The position numbers were made by a program, and so were the translations under genes. Below the pieces are notes generated by a model that worked only from the letters and a program-made list of their open reading frames with translations, had not been told where the DNA came from and searched no databases. This document shows positions 1-9,182 of a DNA stretch of 64,000 nucleotides, piece by piece. Each line of letters begins with the position of its first letter. The stretch's first letter is position 1. The DNA is from Beijerinckiaceae bacterium (GTDB taxonomy: Bacteria > Pseudomonadota > Alphaproteobacteria > Rhizobiales > Beijerinckiaceae): contig JALJOM010000003.1 in the NCBI GenBank assembly GCA_024304885.1, positions 840,110 to 904,109 on the forward strand, given 5' to 3'.

Positions 1-2121
1 ACGCATGCGAGCGCGGTCTCGCTCGAGCAGCGCCGCAATGAATATCTCTTCATCCTGAGGCGTGAGCCCGAGATCGTCTCGATCGCTCAGCTCGACGGGG
101 CCGGCAAGGAAGTGATCCGTGTCTCGCGCGATGGGGTCGTGCTCGGCAGCGGCGAGGATCGCAGCCGCAGCGCGGCTTTCCTCAACCGCCGGCAAGACCT
201 CGCCTGGTTCGGGCCGATCCTTCATTCGGCGTCGGGGACGCGCATGGAGGTGGCGCTGGAGCACGCGGGCAAGGACGCCGGGGTGACGGTGGCGGAGGTC
301 GACCTCGGGTTTCTGTCCGATATCCTCGACGGGATAAAGGCGAGCGACGGCATGTCCGCTTATATCACGACGGCACAGGGGCGCCTCGTCGCGCATGTCG
401 ATCGCGACCTTCTCGCCCGCGACCCCGACCTCTCCGGCGTGCCGCAAGTCGCCGCGCTCGCCAAGGGCGACCGATCGGTCGAGATCGGCGTCACGCCCGG
501 CGGCGAGAAAGTGCTCACCACGGCCGCGGCGCTCTCGCGGATGGGCTGGTACGTGGTCGTCGAGCGACCGCTTTCTGCAACCTATCGCGGGCTCGGCGAG
601 CTCGCGCTGCGGCTCTGGGGCTTCTTCGTCCTCGGCGTCGTGCTCTGTGTCGCGGCGGGACTGCTCCTCGCGCGGCGCATGACCGTGCCCATCAAGGCGG
701 TGCAGGCCGGAGCCTCGCGGATCGCGGCGGGCGATTTCGACCAGTCGATCAATGTCAAGACCGGCGACGAGATCGAGCTTCTCGCCGACGAGTTCAACCG
801 GATGGCCGGGCAATTGCGCGAGGTCTATGCCGGGCTCGAGCAGAAGGTCGCGGACCGGACCGAGGATCTCGCGCGGTCGGTGCGCGAGCTCACCGCGCTC
901 GAGGAGGTCGGTCGCGCTCTCTCCGCCTCGCTCGCGCTCGAGGACGTGCTGGCGACGATTCTCACCCGAGCGGTGGAGCTCGCCGAGGCTGACGGCGGCG
1001 CCGTCTACGGCTTCGATCGCGCCCGCGGCAGCTTCTCCCTCGCCGGCGCCCACGGGCTCGATCCCGGCCTCGTCGCGGCGCTGCGCGGCGTGGAGGCGAC
1101 GCGGCTCGAAGGGCTCCTCGGCGAGGTCGCCGCGCACGGACGGACGCTGCAAGTCCCCGAGATCGCGGAGGCGCCGGGCTTTCCGCTCCAGGCGGCGACC
1201 CTCGCCGCGGGCTTCCGCTCGGCGCTCGTCGCGCCCCTGGTCGGCCCCGAGGGCGTCCTCGGGGCGCTCGTCGTCGAAAGCCGCACGCCCGGCCGCACCG
1301 CCGCCTCCAAGGTCCGGCTGATCCAGACCTTCGCGCATCAATCCGCCTTGGCGATGCACAATGCGCACTTGTTCCAGGAGGTCGAGGACAAGGGCCGCGA
1401 GCTCGCCATCGCGAGCGAGCACAAGTCGCGGTTCTTCGCCAACATGAGCCACGAGCTCAGGACGCCGCTCAATGCCATCCTCGGCTTCACCGAGCTCTTG
1501 CAGGACGGGCTCTACGGCGAGCTGCCGGAGCGGGCGAAAGGGGTGCTCGAGCGGGTCCAGGCCAACGGCACCCATCTCCTCGGCCTCATCAACGACGTCC
1601 TCGACCTCTCCAAGCTCGAGGCCGGCGAGCTGTCGCTCCTGCTCGACGATTACTCGATGCGCAACGTGATCGACCACGTGGTGAGCACGAGCTTCGCGCT
1701 CGCCCATGCCAAGGGCCTGGAGCTGCGCCAGGAGATCGACGGCGAGCTGCCGCGCGGGCGCGGCGACGAGCGCCGCCTGACCCAGGTGCTCCTGAACATG
1801 GTCGGCAATGCGATCAAGTTCACCGACAAAGGCCACGTGGCGATCAAGGCGCGCGCGATCGGGGATCGCTTCGAGATCGTGGTCGAGGACACGGGACCCG
1901 GCATCGCGCCCGAGGATCGAGCCCGTATCTTCGAAGCCTTCCAGCAGGCGGACAACACCAGCACGCGACTGAAGGGCGGCACCGGGCTCGGCTTGTCGAT
2001 CAGCCGGCGCTTCGTCGAGATGCACGGCGGCACGATCGAGCTCGGCTCCACCCCGGGCGTCGGCTCGGCGTTCACGATCATCGTCCCGATCGAGGTCATC
2101 GCGCAGAAGGCGGCGGCATGA
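1..2121 (+). CDS. Membrane sensor histidine kinase (Cache-HAMP-GAF-HisKA-HATPase), 5' truncated
   Basis: The reading frame is open from base 1, so the true start lies outside the window; the first in-frame GTG, at 112, is internal. In order the protein has a Cache-like extracytoplasmic sensor region, a membrane helix encoded around 605-670, a HAMP linker, a GAF domain (about 900-1350), a HisKA domain with the motif NMSHELRTPLN (phospho-accepting His codon at 1450-1452), and an HATPase_c domain with N, G1 (DTGPGIAP) and G2 (GGTGLGLS) boxes. It has no receiver of its own. The stop codon overlaps the start of the next CheY-like gene (ATGA), so the two are translationally coupled and this protein probably phosphorylates one or both downstream receivers. 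The signal sensed cannot be told from sequence. Confidence 0.9.
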   Translation, partial: THASAVSLEQRRNEYLFILRREPEIVSIAQLDGAGKEVIRVSRDGVVLGSGEDRSRSAAFLNRRQDLAWFGPILHSASGTRMEVALEHAGKDAGVTVAEVDLGFLSDILDGIKASDGMSAYITTAQGRLVAHVDRDLLARDPDLSGVPQVAALAKGDRSVEIGVTPGGEKVLTTAAALSRMGWYVVVERPLSATYRGLGELALRLWGFFVLGVVLCVAAGLLLARRMTVPIKAVQAGASRIAAGDFDQSINVKTGDEIELLADEFNRMAGQLREVYAGLEQKVADRTEDLARSVRELTALEEVGRALSASLALEDVLATILTRAVELAEADGGAVYGFDRARGSFSLAGAHGLDPGLVAALRGVEATRLEGLLGEVAAHGRTLQVPEIAEAPGFPLQAATLAAGFRSALVAPLVGPEGVLGALVVESRTPGRTAASKVRLIQTFAHQSALAMHNAHLFQEVEDKGRELAIASEHKSRFFANMSHELRTPLNAILGFTELLQDGLYGELPERAKGVLERVQANGTHLLGLINDVLDLSKLEAGELSLLLDDYSMRNVIDHVVSTSFALAHAKGLELRQEIDGELPRGRGDERRLTQVLLNMVGNAIKFTDKGHVAIKARAIGDRFEIVVEDTGPGIAPEDRARIFEAFQQADNTSTRLKGGTGLGLSISRRFVEMHGGTIELGSTPGVGSAFTIIVPIEVIAQKAAA

Positions 2122-2483
2122 CGAAGCGCATCCTGGTCGTCGAGGATACCGAGGACAATCGGGCCATCCTGCGTGACCTCCTCACCCATGCCGGGTTCGA
2201 TCTGCTCGAGGCCGCCGACGGTGCCGCAGGCGTCGCAATGGCGCAAGCCCACAAGCCCGACCTGATCCTCATGGACATCGAGCTTCCCGGAGTGGACGGC
2301 TGCGAGGCGACCGCGCGGATCAAGGCCGACCCCGACCTCCGCCACATCCCGGTGATCGCGGTCAGCTCCTATGCGCAGCAAAGCGACGCGGCCAAGGCGC
2401 TCTCGGCCGGCTGCGCCGCCTATGTGGCGAAGCCCTGCAGCCCGCGCGCGGTTCTCGCCAAGATTCGCGAGCTCCTGCCGTGA
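2118..2483 (+). CDS. Single-domain response regulator (CheY/DivK-like)
   Basis: This 121-residue protein is one receiver domain with no output domain. The acidic pair E9-D10, the phospho-acceptor D53 (in LILMDIELPG), a conserved Ser/Thr in VSSYA and the Lys of VAKPCSP are all present, so it should be phosphorylatable. The start overlaps the kinase stop by ATGA, which ties it to that kinase. It resembles DivK-type relay proteins, which carry phosphate or bind partners. The next gene, a receiver-cyclase protein, starts 66 bases downstream and could be the other receiver of the same kinase. Confidence 0.9.
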   Translation: MTKRILVVEDTEDNRAILRDLLTHAGFDLLEAADGAAGVAMAQAHKPDLILMDIELPGVDGCEATARIKADPDLRHIPVIAVSSYAQQSDAAKALSAGCAAYVAKPCSPRAVLAKIRELLP

Positions 2484-2549
2484 CCTTCCGGCCCGAGTCC
2501 CTCTTGTGAGCAGCCGCCTCTCCGGACACTGCGTCCCGGGAGGTCCGAG

Positions 2550-3665
2550 GTGATCGACTTGCGCAATTCGCCCGCCATCCTCGCCGTAGACGACGTCGCC
2601 GAGAATCTCGAGATCATCGCGATGCGGCTCTCGGCCCAAGGTTTTGCCGTCTCGACGGCCCGCGACGGCGAGGAGGGCCTCGCCAAGGCGCGAGCGGAAA
2701 AGCCCGATCTCGTCCTCCTCGACATCATGATGCCGAAGCTCGACGGCATCGCAGTCCTGAAGGAGCTGAAGCGCGATCCGACGCTCGGCTTCATCCCGGT
2801 GATCCTGCTCACCGCCAAGGCGGATCGGAGCGACGTCGTCCAAGGGCTCGATGCCGGCGCCGACGATTATCTCACCAAGCCCTTCGACCAGGCCGGGCTC
2901 GTCGCGCGCGTGCGCTCGATGTTGCGGATCAAGGCGCTGCACGACAAGGTCCAGGAGCAGGCCGCCGAGCTCGCCGCCTGGAACAGCACGCTCGAGGCGC
3001 GCGTGGCGCGGCAGGTCGCCGAGATCGAGCGGATCAGCCGGCTGAAGCGCTTCCTGTCGCCGCAGGTCGCCGATCTCGTCGCTGCAGGGCCCGAGACCGA
3101 CGCGCTGCTCGAAAGCCACAGGTGCGACGTGACCGCGATGTTCTGCGACCTGCGCGGGTTCACGGCCTTCACCGAATCCACCCCGCCGGACGAAGTCATG
3201 CGGGTGTTGAACGAGTATCACCGGACGCTCGGCGCCGAGATCGACCGCTACGAGGCCACGCTCGAGCGCTTCGCGGGCGACGGGCTTCTCGCCTTGTTCA
3301 ACGATCCTTTGCCCTGTCCCGACCATGCGATGCGTGCGGTGCGGATGGCGCTCGACATGAGGACCGGCATGGACGTGCTCTGCGCGCAGTGGCGGGCGCG
3401 AGGCCACAGCCTCGGGTTCGGGATCGGCATCGCGCGCGGCTTCGCAACGCTCGGGAGGATCGGTTTCGAGCGGCGGTTCGATTACTCGGCGGTCGGCACG
3501 GTCACCAACCTCGCGTCGCGGCTCTGCGACGAGGCCAGGGCCGGCCAGATCATCGTCGCCGCCGAGGTCTACGACGAGGTGAAGAATCGGATTCCCGCGC
3601 GGCCGCTAGAGCCTTTGCGGCTCAAGGGTTTCCGCAACCCCGTTGCGGCTTTCGAGATCACGTGA
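2550..3665 (+). CDS. Receiver-class III adenylate/guanylate cyclase protein
   Basis: The 371-residue protein starts at GTG 2550 behind a good ribosome site (GGGAGG at 2538-2543). Residues 8-125 form a receiver domain (D58 in LVLLDIMMPK; Lys in LTKPFDQ). A short coiled segment (about 130-170) leads to a class III cyclase domain (about 190-371). Two metal-binding Asp are present (D200 in FCDLRGFT, D244 in FAGDG), as are D311, which normally reads adenine, and the N320/R324 pair of NLASRL. The catalytic set looks complete, so it probably makes cAMP in response to phosphorylation by the upstream kinase. An Arg replaces the usual Lys just before the FxGD motif, so the substrate should be tested. 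Confidence 0.88.
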   Translation: MIDLRNSPAILAVDDVAENLEIIAMRLSAQGFAVSTARDGEEGLAKARAEKPDLVLLDIMMPKLDGIAVLKELKRDPTLGFIPVILLTAKADRSDVVQGLDAGADDYLTKPFDQAGLVARVRSMLRIKALHDKVQEQAAELAAWNSTLEARVARQVAEIERISRLKRFLSPQVADLVAAGPETDALLESHRCDVTAMFCDLRGFTAFTESTPPDEVMRVLNEYHRTLGAEIDRYEATLERFAGDGLLALFNDPLPCPDHAMRAVRMALDMRTGMDVLCAQWRARGHSLGFGIGIARGFATLGRIGFERRFDYSAVGTVTNLASRLCDEARAGQIIVAAEVYDEVKNRIPARPLEPLRLKGFRNPVAAFEIT

Positions 3666-3820
3666 GGCGCGGCCCTGAGCCGAGCGCCGCGCTCCACGTA
3701 GACCCGAAGGAGGGGATGTGGAAGCTCGAGGAGGGCAGCTCGCCTCGAGCTCGCTCGTCTCGAGAAACGCGGCAGAATCTGGACCACCAAACTGGCTTGA
3801 CCAGGACGGATACTCTCGAG
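3666..3820. other. Intergenic stretch after the cyclase gene
   Basis: No gene or clear terminator is visible. It leads into the first repeat copy at 3821. Confidence 0.5.
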
Positions 3821-4026
3821 CACTTTCCGATCTGACGGAATCGGAAAGCAGCTCTACATTCTGGTTTTGTCGCATTTTCGCGACGTGAAAAAGTGTACAG
3901 CGGTTTTCCGGCGCAATCGCGTTTACGCAGATTGTGTAAACTTATCTGCCTGTCCCGCTCTAGTCTATTGGAATCGGTCACGTTTCATGACTTTCGATCG
4001 ATTCGATCCAAAGTCATCGTGATCTA
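3821..4026 (-). repeat. Intergenic repeat copy 1 (R2 half followed by long-type R1, reverse)
   Basis: A TTTCCGAT/ATCGGAAA hairpin of the R2 module is followed by a reverse R1 module. R1 has a long palindrome (ATGACTTTCGATCG...CGATCCAAAGTCAT, 3987-4016) and a second part at 3889-3961 with the extra segment GTTTACGCAGATT...GTAAAC seen only in long-type copies. The part at 3889-3961 is an almost exact inverted copy of 4371-4444. Confidence 0.85.
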
Positions 4027-4178
4027 GAACATAACTGCAACTCCCACCTCGGCAAGCGCGGTTTGCCGGCCGCATTCGCAACCGTTTCGCGCGCATGACC
4101 TGTATGGGTCAGGACAGTGAGGCCGAGGTACGCTAAAGAATAGCTATCTGATCACGGTTCAATAATTTCCGATGACTA

Positions 4179-4236
4179 CACCGGGTCGGGCTATCCGCGA
4201 TGGCCGATCTTGGAGGCAAACGACCCCGACCCGGTG
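4179..4236. repeat. 12-bp perfect inverted repeat, 34-nt loop
   Basis: CACCGGGTCGGG (4179-4190) and CCCGACCCGGTG (4225-4236) are perfect reverse complements. They lie near the middle of the segment between two inverted R1 copies. A stable RNA hairpin would form from either strand. No run of T follows, so it does not look like a simple terminator. Confidence 0.7.
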
Positions 4237-4350
4237 CTCGGTCACACTTGAATTTCGGACACACGTACACCTTCGTACCGCTCGGCTTACGTCACGAGCC
4301 CATGTCGCACCGCGTCACGCCGGTCCTCCGGCCCCGCTCGACTGCTCGTC

Positions 4351-4460
4351 GTGATCGATTCCAAAAGTTCAGAGCGGGAAAGGCAGATAAGTTTACACAA
4401 TCTGCGTAAACGCGATTGCGCCGGAAAAACCGCTGTACACTTTTCCTCATCCCGCTCTAG
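4351..4460 (+). repeat. Intergenic repeat copy 2 (long-type R1, forward)
   Basis: It begins with GATCGATTCCAAAAGTTC, then AGAGCGGGA, the long-type insert (GTTTACACAATCTGCGTAAAC) and ends in CATCCCGCTCTAG. It lacks the first palindrome of full R1 copies. 4371-4444 pairs with 3889-3961 over about 73 nt with about two differences. Confidence 0.85.
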
Positions 4461-4746
4461 GCAACTCCAAACGGCTCGGTCGCCCACCGGACGATCCGAG
4501 TCCGACGCCCGACGGACCCGTCCGCTCGGGCTTTTGTCGCGCCTGCGCGAGCCGATTTCGAGAGATTTCACGACCCTCGTCCCGCCGCGCAAGTTCCCGA
4601 GTTCTCCCGCCTCGACATCTCCGAGGCGCCTGCCACACGTGCGCAATCGCCGCGCGCAATCGGCGTGCATCCTACCTCGTCTGGTACCACTCTGAGCTCG
4701 GGCAGGCCATGCCTCGACACGCCCTCGATCCATCAAGAGCGCTTCG

Positions 4747-4902
4747 GTGATCAGACCGTTTCTCGTCGCCGCGCTCACTCTCGCTGCCGCGCCAGCCGTT
4801 GCCCGCTCGAAAGTCCTTTACCGACAAGCCGAGGCCATCTGTCGTGCCGAAGCGGCCGAGCACATCATGACCAACCGGGAAGCATGCTGCCGCGCGGGCT
4901 GA
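4747..4902 (+). CDS. Possible small exported protein, 51 aa
   Basis: A short frame starting at GTG 4747 and ending at TGA 4900-4902 encodes a classic signal peptide (MIRPFLVAALTLAAAPAVA, cleavage after AVA expected). A 32-residue tail with three Cys, including a CC pair near the end, follows. AAGAG about ten bases upstream could serve as ribosome site. I do not recognise a family. It is the only coding-like stretch in 4461-5075 and, being short, may be chance or the remnant of a longer gene. Confidence 0.35.
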   Translation: MIRPFLVAALTLAAAPAVARSKVLYRQAEAICRAEAAEHIMTNREACCRAG

Positions 4903-5075
4903 TCGGGTTATGGGCCAGGGAAGAAAGGAAGCGACAGCTCACCGAAACGATCACTCGGGGGGCGGGCTTGGCCCGTTACGGCCAATATCGACCGTGAAAC
5001 CGCACTACTTGCTTCCAAAGTGCGTCCAAACCGAAGCTTTAGTTAACCGGCTCTCGTCAAAACTATTGATTTCAA
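4903..5075. other. Intergenic, nothing recognised
   Basis: Between the possible small gene and the tRNA. No coding signal or convincing hairpin was seen. Confidence 0.5.
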
Positions 5076-5150
<75 letters not shown>

Positions 5151-5222
5151 TTTCCATCGACTCGGGAAGGCGGAACCTATATCGGCTGCGCCGCGGCCGC
5201 GCAAGCCACCTCGGCCCCGTGT

Positions 5223-5483
5223 TCAGGCGTCGCCTGAATATTCGAATTCGCTGGCGTGCTTGACCCGCAGGTGTTGCACGGCTTCCTTGACGAGAGGATC
5301 GAGCCCCTCGCCCCCTCGATCCAGATGACGGACGATCTTCTCGCGCATGCTCAGCGCCCAGAACTTGCCGAGGTGATTGGCAATCCCCGCGACGGCCTTG
5401 TCGTGGCTCTGGGGCGCGAAGAACTTGCCGATCTGGTTCGCCATATAGACGAGCTTCTCGGGCGACGACGGGTCATGCGACAT
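5223..5483 (-). CDS. fdsD: NAD-dependent formate dehydrogenase delta subunit
   Basis: The 86-residue product starts MSHDPSSPEKLVYMANQIGKF, typical of FdsD, and has the conserved IANHLGKFW segment. The ATG at 5483 is preferred over a longer frame to 5549 because that extra stretch lies inside fdhD and is not FdsD-like; the chosen start overlaps the fdhD stop by 11 bases. It is the last gene of fdsGBACD. FdsD is a small non-catalytic subunit needed for assembly or stability of the soluble molybdenum formate dehydrogenase. Confidence 0.9.
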   Translation of the reverse strand: MSHDPSSPEKLVYMANQIGKFFAPQSHDKAVAGIANHLGKFWALSMREKIVRHLDRGGEGLDPLVKEAVQHLRVKHASEFEYSGDA

Positions 5484-6330
5484 GATAGTGGGCTCGATCG
5501 CTGATGCGTTGGGGATGGGTGAAGACCTCGAAATCGTTGCCGCGCGCAACGGCGACGAGCGTGATGCCCGACGCTTCCGCGAGCCTGATGGCGGCCGCCG
5601 TCGGCGCCGAGACCGCGACGAGCACCGGTGCCCCGAGCCGCGCCGCCTTCTGGATCAGCTCGATCGAGACTCGGCTCGTCATGAGAACGAGCCCTCGGGC
5701 CGCCGAGATCGCGCCGCGGGTCAGGGCGCCGACAAGCTTGTCCAGCGCATTGTGCCGGCCGACGTCCTCGCGGAGCGCGACGAGGCCCTGCGCCGGCGTC
5801 CAGAAGCCCGCGGCATGGACCGCGCGGGTCTCGGCATTGAGCTTCTGGGCAGGAGACAGGGTCGCCATGGCGGCAATGATCTCGTCTCCGTCGAATTGGC
5901 ATAGGGCCGGGACACGGGGCGCGGGCCGGGTCGCCTCCTCGAGGCTCTCGATTCCGCAAAGCCCGCATCCGGTCGGCCCCGCCATGCTGCGGCGCCGCGC
6001 CGAATAGGCCTTCGCCCGATCTTCCCTGAGCCAGCAGCGGAGCTCGATCCCGAGCTCCGTCACGACCGGCTCGAAGCTCGCGATCTCGTCCTGGCTCTCG
6101 ATCAAGCCTTCCGTGATGGCGAAGCCGACCGCGAAATCCTCGAGATCGGACGGCGTCGCCATCATCACGGCATGCGTCGAGCCGTTGTAGGTGAAGGCGA
6201 TCGCCGTCTCCTCGGGGACCGTGCGCGTCGAGTCGAAGAGTTTCGGCCCGCGTCGGGCCGTGCACCGAAGCGTCACGGACGACGGCGGCGGCTCGCTCGG
6301 AACCTCCTCGTTCCAGTCCTCTTCGTTCAT
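5473..6330 (-). CDS. fdhD: Formate dehydrogenase sulfurtransferase/chaperone FdhD (FdsC)
   Basis: This 285-residue protein belongs to the FdhD family, which passes sulfur from a cysteine desulfurase to the molybdenum cofactor before insertion into formate dehydrogenase. The family's CxxC motif is present (CGLCG, in GPTGCGLCGIESLEEA), as is the C-terminal GRHNALDKLVGA segment. The ATG at 6330 overlaps the fdsA stop (ATGA); a longer frame to 6456 runs inside fdsA and is not chosen. In fds operons this gene is called fdsC. The coupling fits a dedicated maturation factor for the adjacent catalytic subunit. Confidence 0.93.
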   Translation of the reverse strand: MNEEDWNEEVPSEPPPSSVTLRCTARRGPKLFDSTRTVPEETAIAFTYNGSTHAVMMATPSDLEDFAVGFAITEGLIESQDEIASFEPVVTELGIELRCWLREDRAKAYSARRRSMAGPTGCGLCGIESLEEATRPAPRVPALCQFDGDEIIAAMATLSPAQKLNAETRAVHAAGFWTPAQGLVALREDVGRHNALDKLVGALTRGAISAARGLVLMTSRVSIELIQKAARLGAPVLVAVSAPTAAAIRLAEASGITLVAVARGNDFEVFTHPQRISDRAHYHVA

Positions 6331-9173
6331 TCTGCCGCTTCGACGGAGTGAAGAATCCGGCGGCTTTGCTCGGCCTGCTCGCGGTAGCGCTCCTGCCAAT
6401 CGGTCGGCCCGTTCGAGACCGAGATCTGCACGGCCGTCACCTTGAACTCGGGGCAATTCGTCGCCCAGTCCGAGAAATCCGTCGTCACCACATTAGCCTG
6501 GGTCGTCGGATGGTGGAAGGTCGTATAGACGACCCCCGGCGCGACGCGGTCGGTGACGAGCGCGCGGAGCGTCGTCTCGCCCGCCCGGCTCGAGAGCTTG
6601 ACCCAATCGCCGTCGCGTATGCCGCGCTGCTCGGCGTCGTGCGGATGGATCTCGAGCAGATCCTCGGGGTGCCAGGCGACGTTCTCGGTACGCCGCGTCT
6701 GCGCGCCGACATTGTAATGGCTGAGGATGCGGCCCGTCGTGAGCAAGAGCGGATAGCGCGGCCCGGTGCGCTCGTCGGTCGGCACATATTCGGTGAGCAG
6801 GAACTTGCCCTTGCCCTTCATGAAGCCGTCGATGTGCATGATCGGTGTGCCTTCGGGCGCCTTCTCGTTGCAGGGCCATTGCACCGAGCCGAACTCGTCG
6901 AGCTTGGCATAGGTGACCCCGGCGAAGCTCGGCGTCGTCGCCGCGATCTCGTCCATGATCTCGCTCGGATGGCGGTAGCTCATGGGCACGCCCATGGCCT
7001 CGGCGAGCTTCACCGTGATCTCCCAATCGGCATAGCCGTTCTTCGGGCTCATGACCTTGCGCACGCGCTGGATGCGCCGCTCGGCATTGGTGAAGGTTCC
7101 GTCCTTCTCGAGGAAGCTCGAGCCCGGCAGGAAGACATGCGCGTAGTTCGCGGTCTCGTTGAGAAAGAGATCCTGCACGATCACGCATTCCATGGCGGCG
7201 AGGCCCGCCGAGACGTGGTGCGTATCGGGGTCGGATTGCAAGATATCCTCGCCCTCGATGTAGATACCCTTGAACGTGCCCTCGACGGCAGCGTCGAGCA
7301 TGTTGGGGATGCGCAGGCCCGGCTCCTTGTCGAGCTTCACGCCCCACAATTTCTCGTAAACGGCGCGCGCATCGGCGTCGGAAATATGCCTGTATCCCGC
7401 GAGCTCGTGCGGGAAGGAGCCCATGTCGCAGGCGCCTTGCACGTTGTTCTGGCCGCGCAGCGGATTGACGCCCACACCGTTGCGGCCGATGTTGCCAGTC
7501 GCCATGGCGAGATTGGCGATCGCGAGGACGGTCGTCGAGCCCTGGCTGTGCTCGGTCACGCCGAGCCCGTAGTAGATCGCGGCACTGCCGCCGGTCGCAT
7601 AGAGCCGTGCCGCCTCGCGGACGAGCCTCGCCGGCACGCCGGTATATTTCTCGGTCTCTTCGGGGCTGTGGCGCGGCTCGGCGACGAAGGCCGCCCAGTC
7701 GGCGAACTCGTCGAAGTCGCAGCGCTCGCGCACGAAAGCCTCGTTCACGAGGCCTTCGGTGACGACCACATGAGCGAGCGCAGTCAGCATGGCGACATTG
7801 GTGCCGGGCTGCAGCGGCAGGTGATAGTCGGCCGCGATATGGGCGGAACGAACGAGATCGATGCGTCGTGGGTCGATGACGATCAGCTTCGCCCCCTCCC
7901 GCAGCCGCTTCTTCATGCGCGAGCCGAACACCGGATGGCCGTCGGTCGGATTGGCCCCGACGATCATGATGACGTCGGTCTCCTCGATCGAGTCGAAATC
8001 CTGGGTGCCCGCCGAGGTCCCGAAGGCCGTACCGAGGCCATAGCCGGTGGGCGAGTGGCAGACCCGCGCACAAGTATCGACATTGTTGTTGCCGAAGCCC
8101 GCGCGGACGAGCTTCTGGATGAGATAGGTCTCCTCGTTGGTGCAACGCGACGAGGTGATGGCGCCAACCGAGCTCTTCCCGTATTTCGCCTGGATGCGTG
8201 CGAACTCGGAGGCCGCATAGGCGAAGGCCTCCTCCCACGAGACCACACGCCAGGGCTCGCTGACGCTCGACCGGATCATCGGCTCGAGGATACGGTCCCT
8301 GTGGGTCGCATAGCCCCAGGCGAAGCGGCCCTTGACGCAGGAGTGGCCGTGGTTGGCCTTGCCGTCCTTGTAAGGGACCATGCGGACGAGCTCCTCGCCG
8401 CGCATCTCCGCCTTGAAGGTGCATCCCACACCGCAATAGGCGCAGGTCGTGACCTTCGAGTGCTCGGGCTGGCCGATCTCGATCAGGGACTTCTCGGCGA
8501 GGGTCGCGGTCGGGCAAGCCTGGACGCAGGCGCCGCAGGAGACGCATTCGGACTCGAAGAAGGGCTGCTTCTGGCCGGGCGAGACGCGGCTTTCGAAGCC
8601 GCGCCCGTCGATCGTGAGCGCGAAGGTGCCTTGCACCTCCTCGCAGGCACGGACGCAACGATTGCACACGATGCATTTCGAGGCGTCATAGGTGAAATAG
8701 GGGTTCGACTCGTCCTTCACCACGTCGAAATGATTGGCGCCCTCGTAGCCGTAGCGCACCTCGCGCAAGCCCACCGCGCCGGCTTGCGTCTGCAGCTCGC
8801 AATTGCCGTTGGTCGCGCAGGTCAGGCAGTCGAGCGGATGGTCGGAGATGTAGAGCTCCATCACGCCCTTGCGCAGCGCCTTCAGCCGTGGGGTCTGGGT
8901 CTTGACCACCATGCCGGGAGCGACCGGCGTCGTGCAGGAGGCCGGCGTGCCGTTGCGGCCCTCGATCTCGACGAGGCAGAGCCGGCACGAGCCGAAGGCC
9001 TCGAGCGAATCCGTCGCGCAAAGCTTCGGAATCTCGGTGCCGACCTCCATGGCCGCGCGCATGATGGACGTGCCTTCGGGAACCTTCACCTCGATGCCGT
9101 CGATCGTGAGCGTTACGATCTTATCCGACTTGGAGGCCGGGGTGCCGTAGTCGATCTCGGTGACAAGAGACAT
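6327..9173 (-). CDS. fdsA: NAD-dependent formate dehydrogenase alpha (catalytic Mo) subunit
   Basis: At 948 residues this matches FdsA. The N-terminal [2Fe-2S] domain has C52, C63, C66 and C80. It is followed by a His/Cys cluster region of the NuoG type (LTCATNGNCELQ), two [4Fe-4S] motifs (CIVCNRCVRAC and CVSCGACVQACP), a further CAYCGVGC cluster and the large bis-MGD domain. CARVCHSPTGYG holds the expected molybdenum-ligand Cys and the neighbouring catalytic His. It oxidises formate to CO2 and passes electrons through the clusters to FdsB. The gene lies nine bases after fdsB and overlaps fdhD. The soluble enzyme supplies NADH from formate, important in C1-using or autotrophic relatives. Confidence 0.96.
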   Translation of the reverse strand: MSLVTEIDYGTPASKSDKIVTLTIDGIEVKVPEGTSIMRAAMEVGTEIPKLCATDSLEAFGSCRLCLVEIEGRNGTPASCTTPVAPGMVVKTQTPRLKALRKGVMELYISDHPLDCLTCATNGNCELQTQAGAVGLREVRYGYEGANHFDVVKDESNPYFTYDASKCIVCNRCVRACEEVQGTFALTIDGRGFESRVSPGQKQPFFESECVSCGACVQACPTATLAEKSLIEIGQPEHSKVTTCAYCGVGCTFKAEMRGEELVRMVPYKDGKANHGHSCVKGRFAWGYATHRDRILEPMIRSSVSEPWRVVSWEEAFAYAASEFARIQAKYGKSSVGAITSSRCTNEETYLIQKLVRAGFGNNNVDTCARVCHSPTGYGLGTAFGTSAGTQDFDSIEETDVIMIVGANPTDGHPVFGSRMKKRLREGAKLIVIDPRRIDLVRSAHIAADYHLPLQPGTNVAMLTALAHVVVTEGLVNEAFVRERCDFDEFADWAAFVAEPRHSPEETEKYTGVPARLVREAARLYATGGSAAIYYGLGVTEHSQGSTTVLAIANLAMATGNIGRNGVGVNPLRGQNNVQGACDMGSFPHELAGYRHISDADARAVYEKLWGVKLDKEPGLRIPNMLDAAVEGTFKGIYIEGEDILQSDPDTHHVSAGLAAMECVIVQDLFLNETANYAHVFLPGSSFLEKDGTFTNAERRIQRVRKVMSPKNGYADWEITVKLAEAMGVPMSYRHPSEIMDEIAATTPSFAGVTYAKLDEFGSVQWPCNEKAPEGTPIMHIDGFMKGKGKFLLTEYVPTDERTGPRYPLLLTTGRILSHYNVGAQTRRTENVAWHPEDLLEIHPHDAEQRGIRDGDWVKLSSRAGETTLRALVTDRVAPGVVYTTFHHPTTQANVVTTDFSDWATNCPEFKVTAVQISVSNGPTDWQERYREQAEQSRRILHSVEAAE

Positions 9174-9182
9174 GACCTTCTC

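Noticed and set aside
3821..4460. CRISPR array
   Set aside because: Repeats are palindromic, irregularly spaced, in both orientations, scattered over the window and have no spacers or cas genes.
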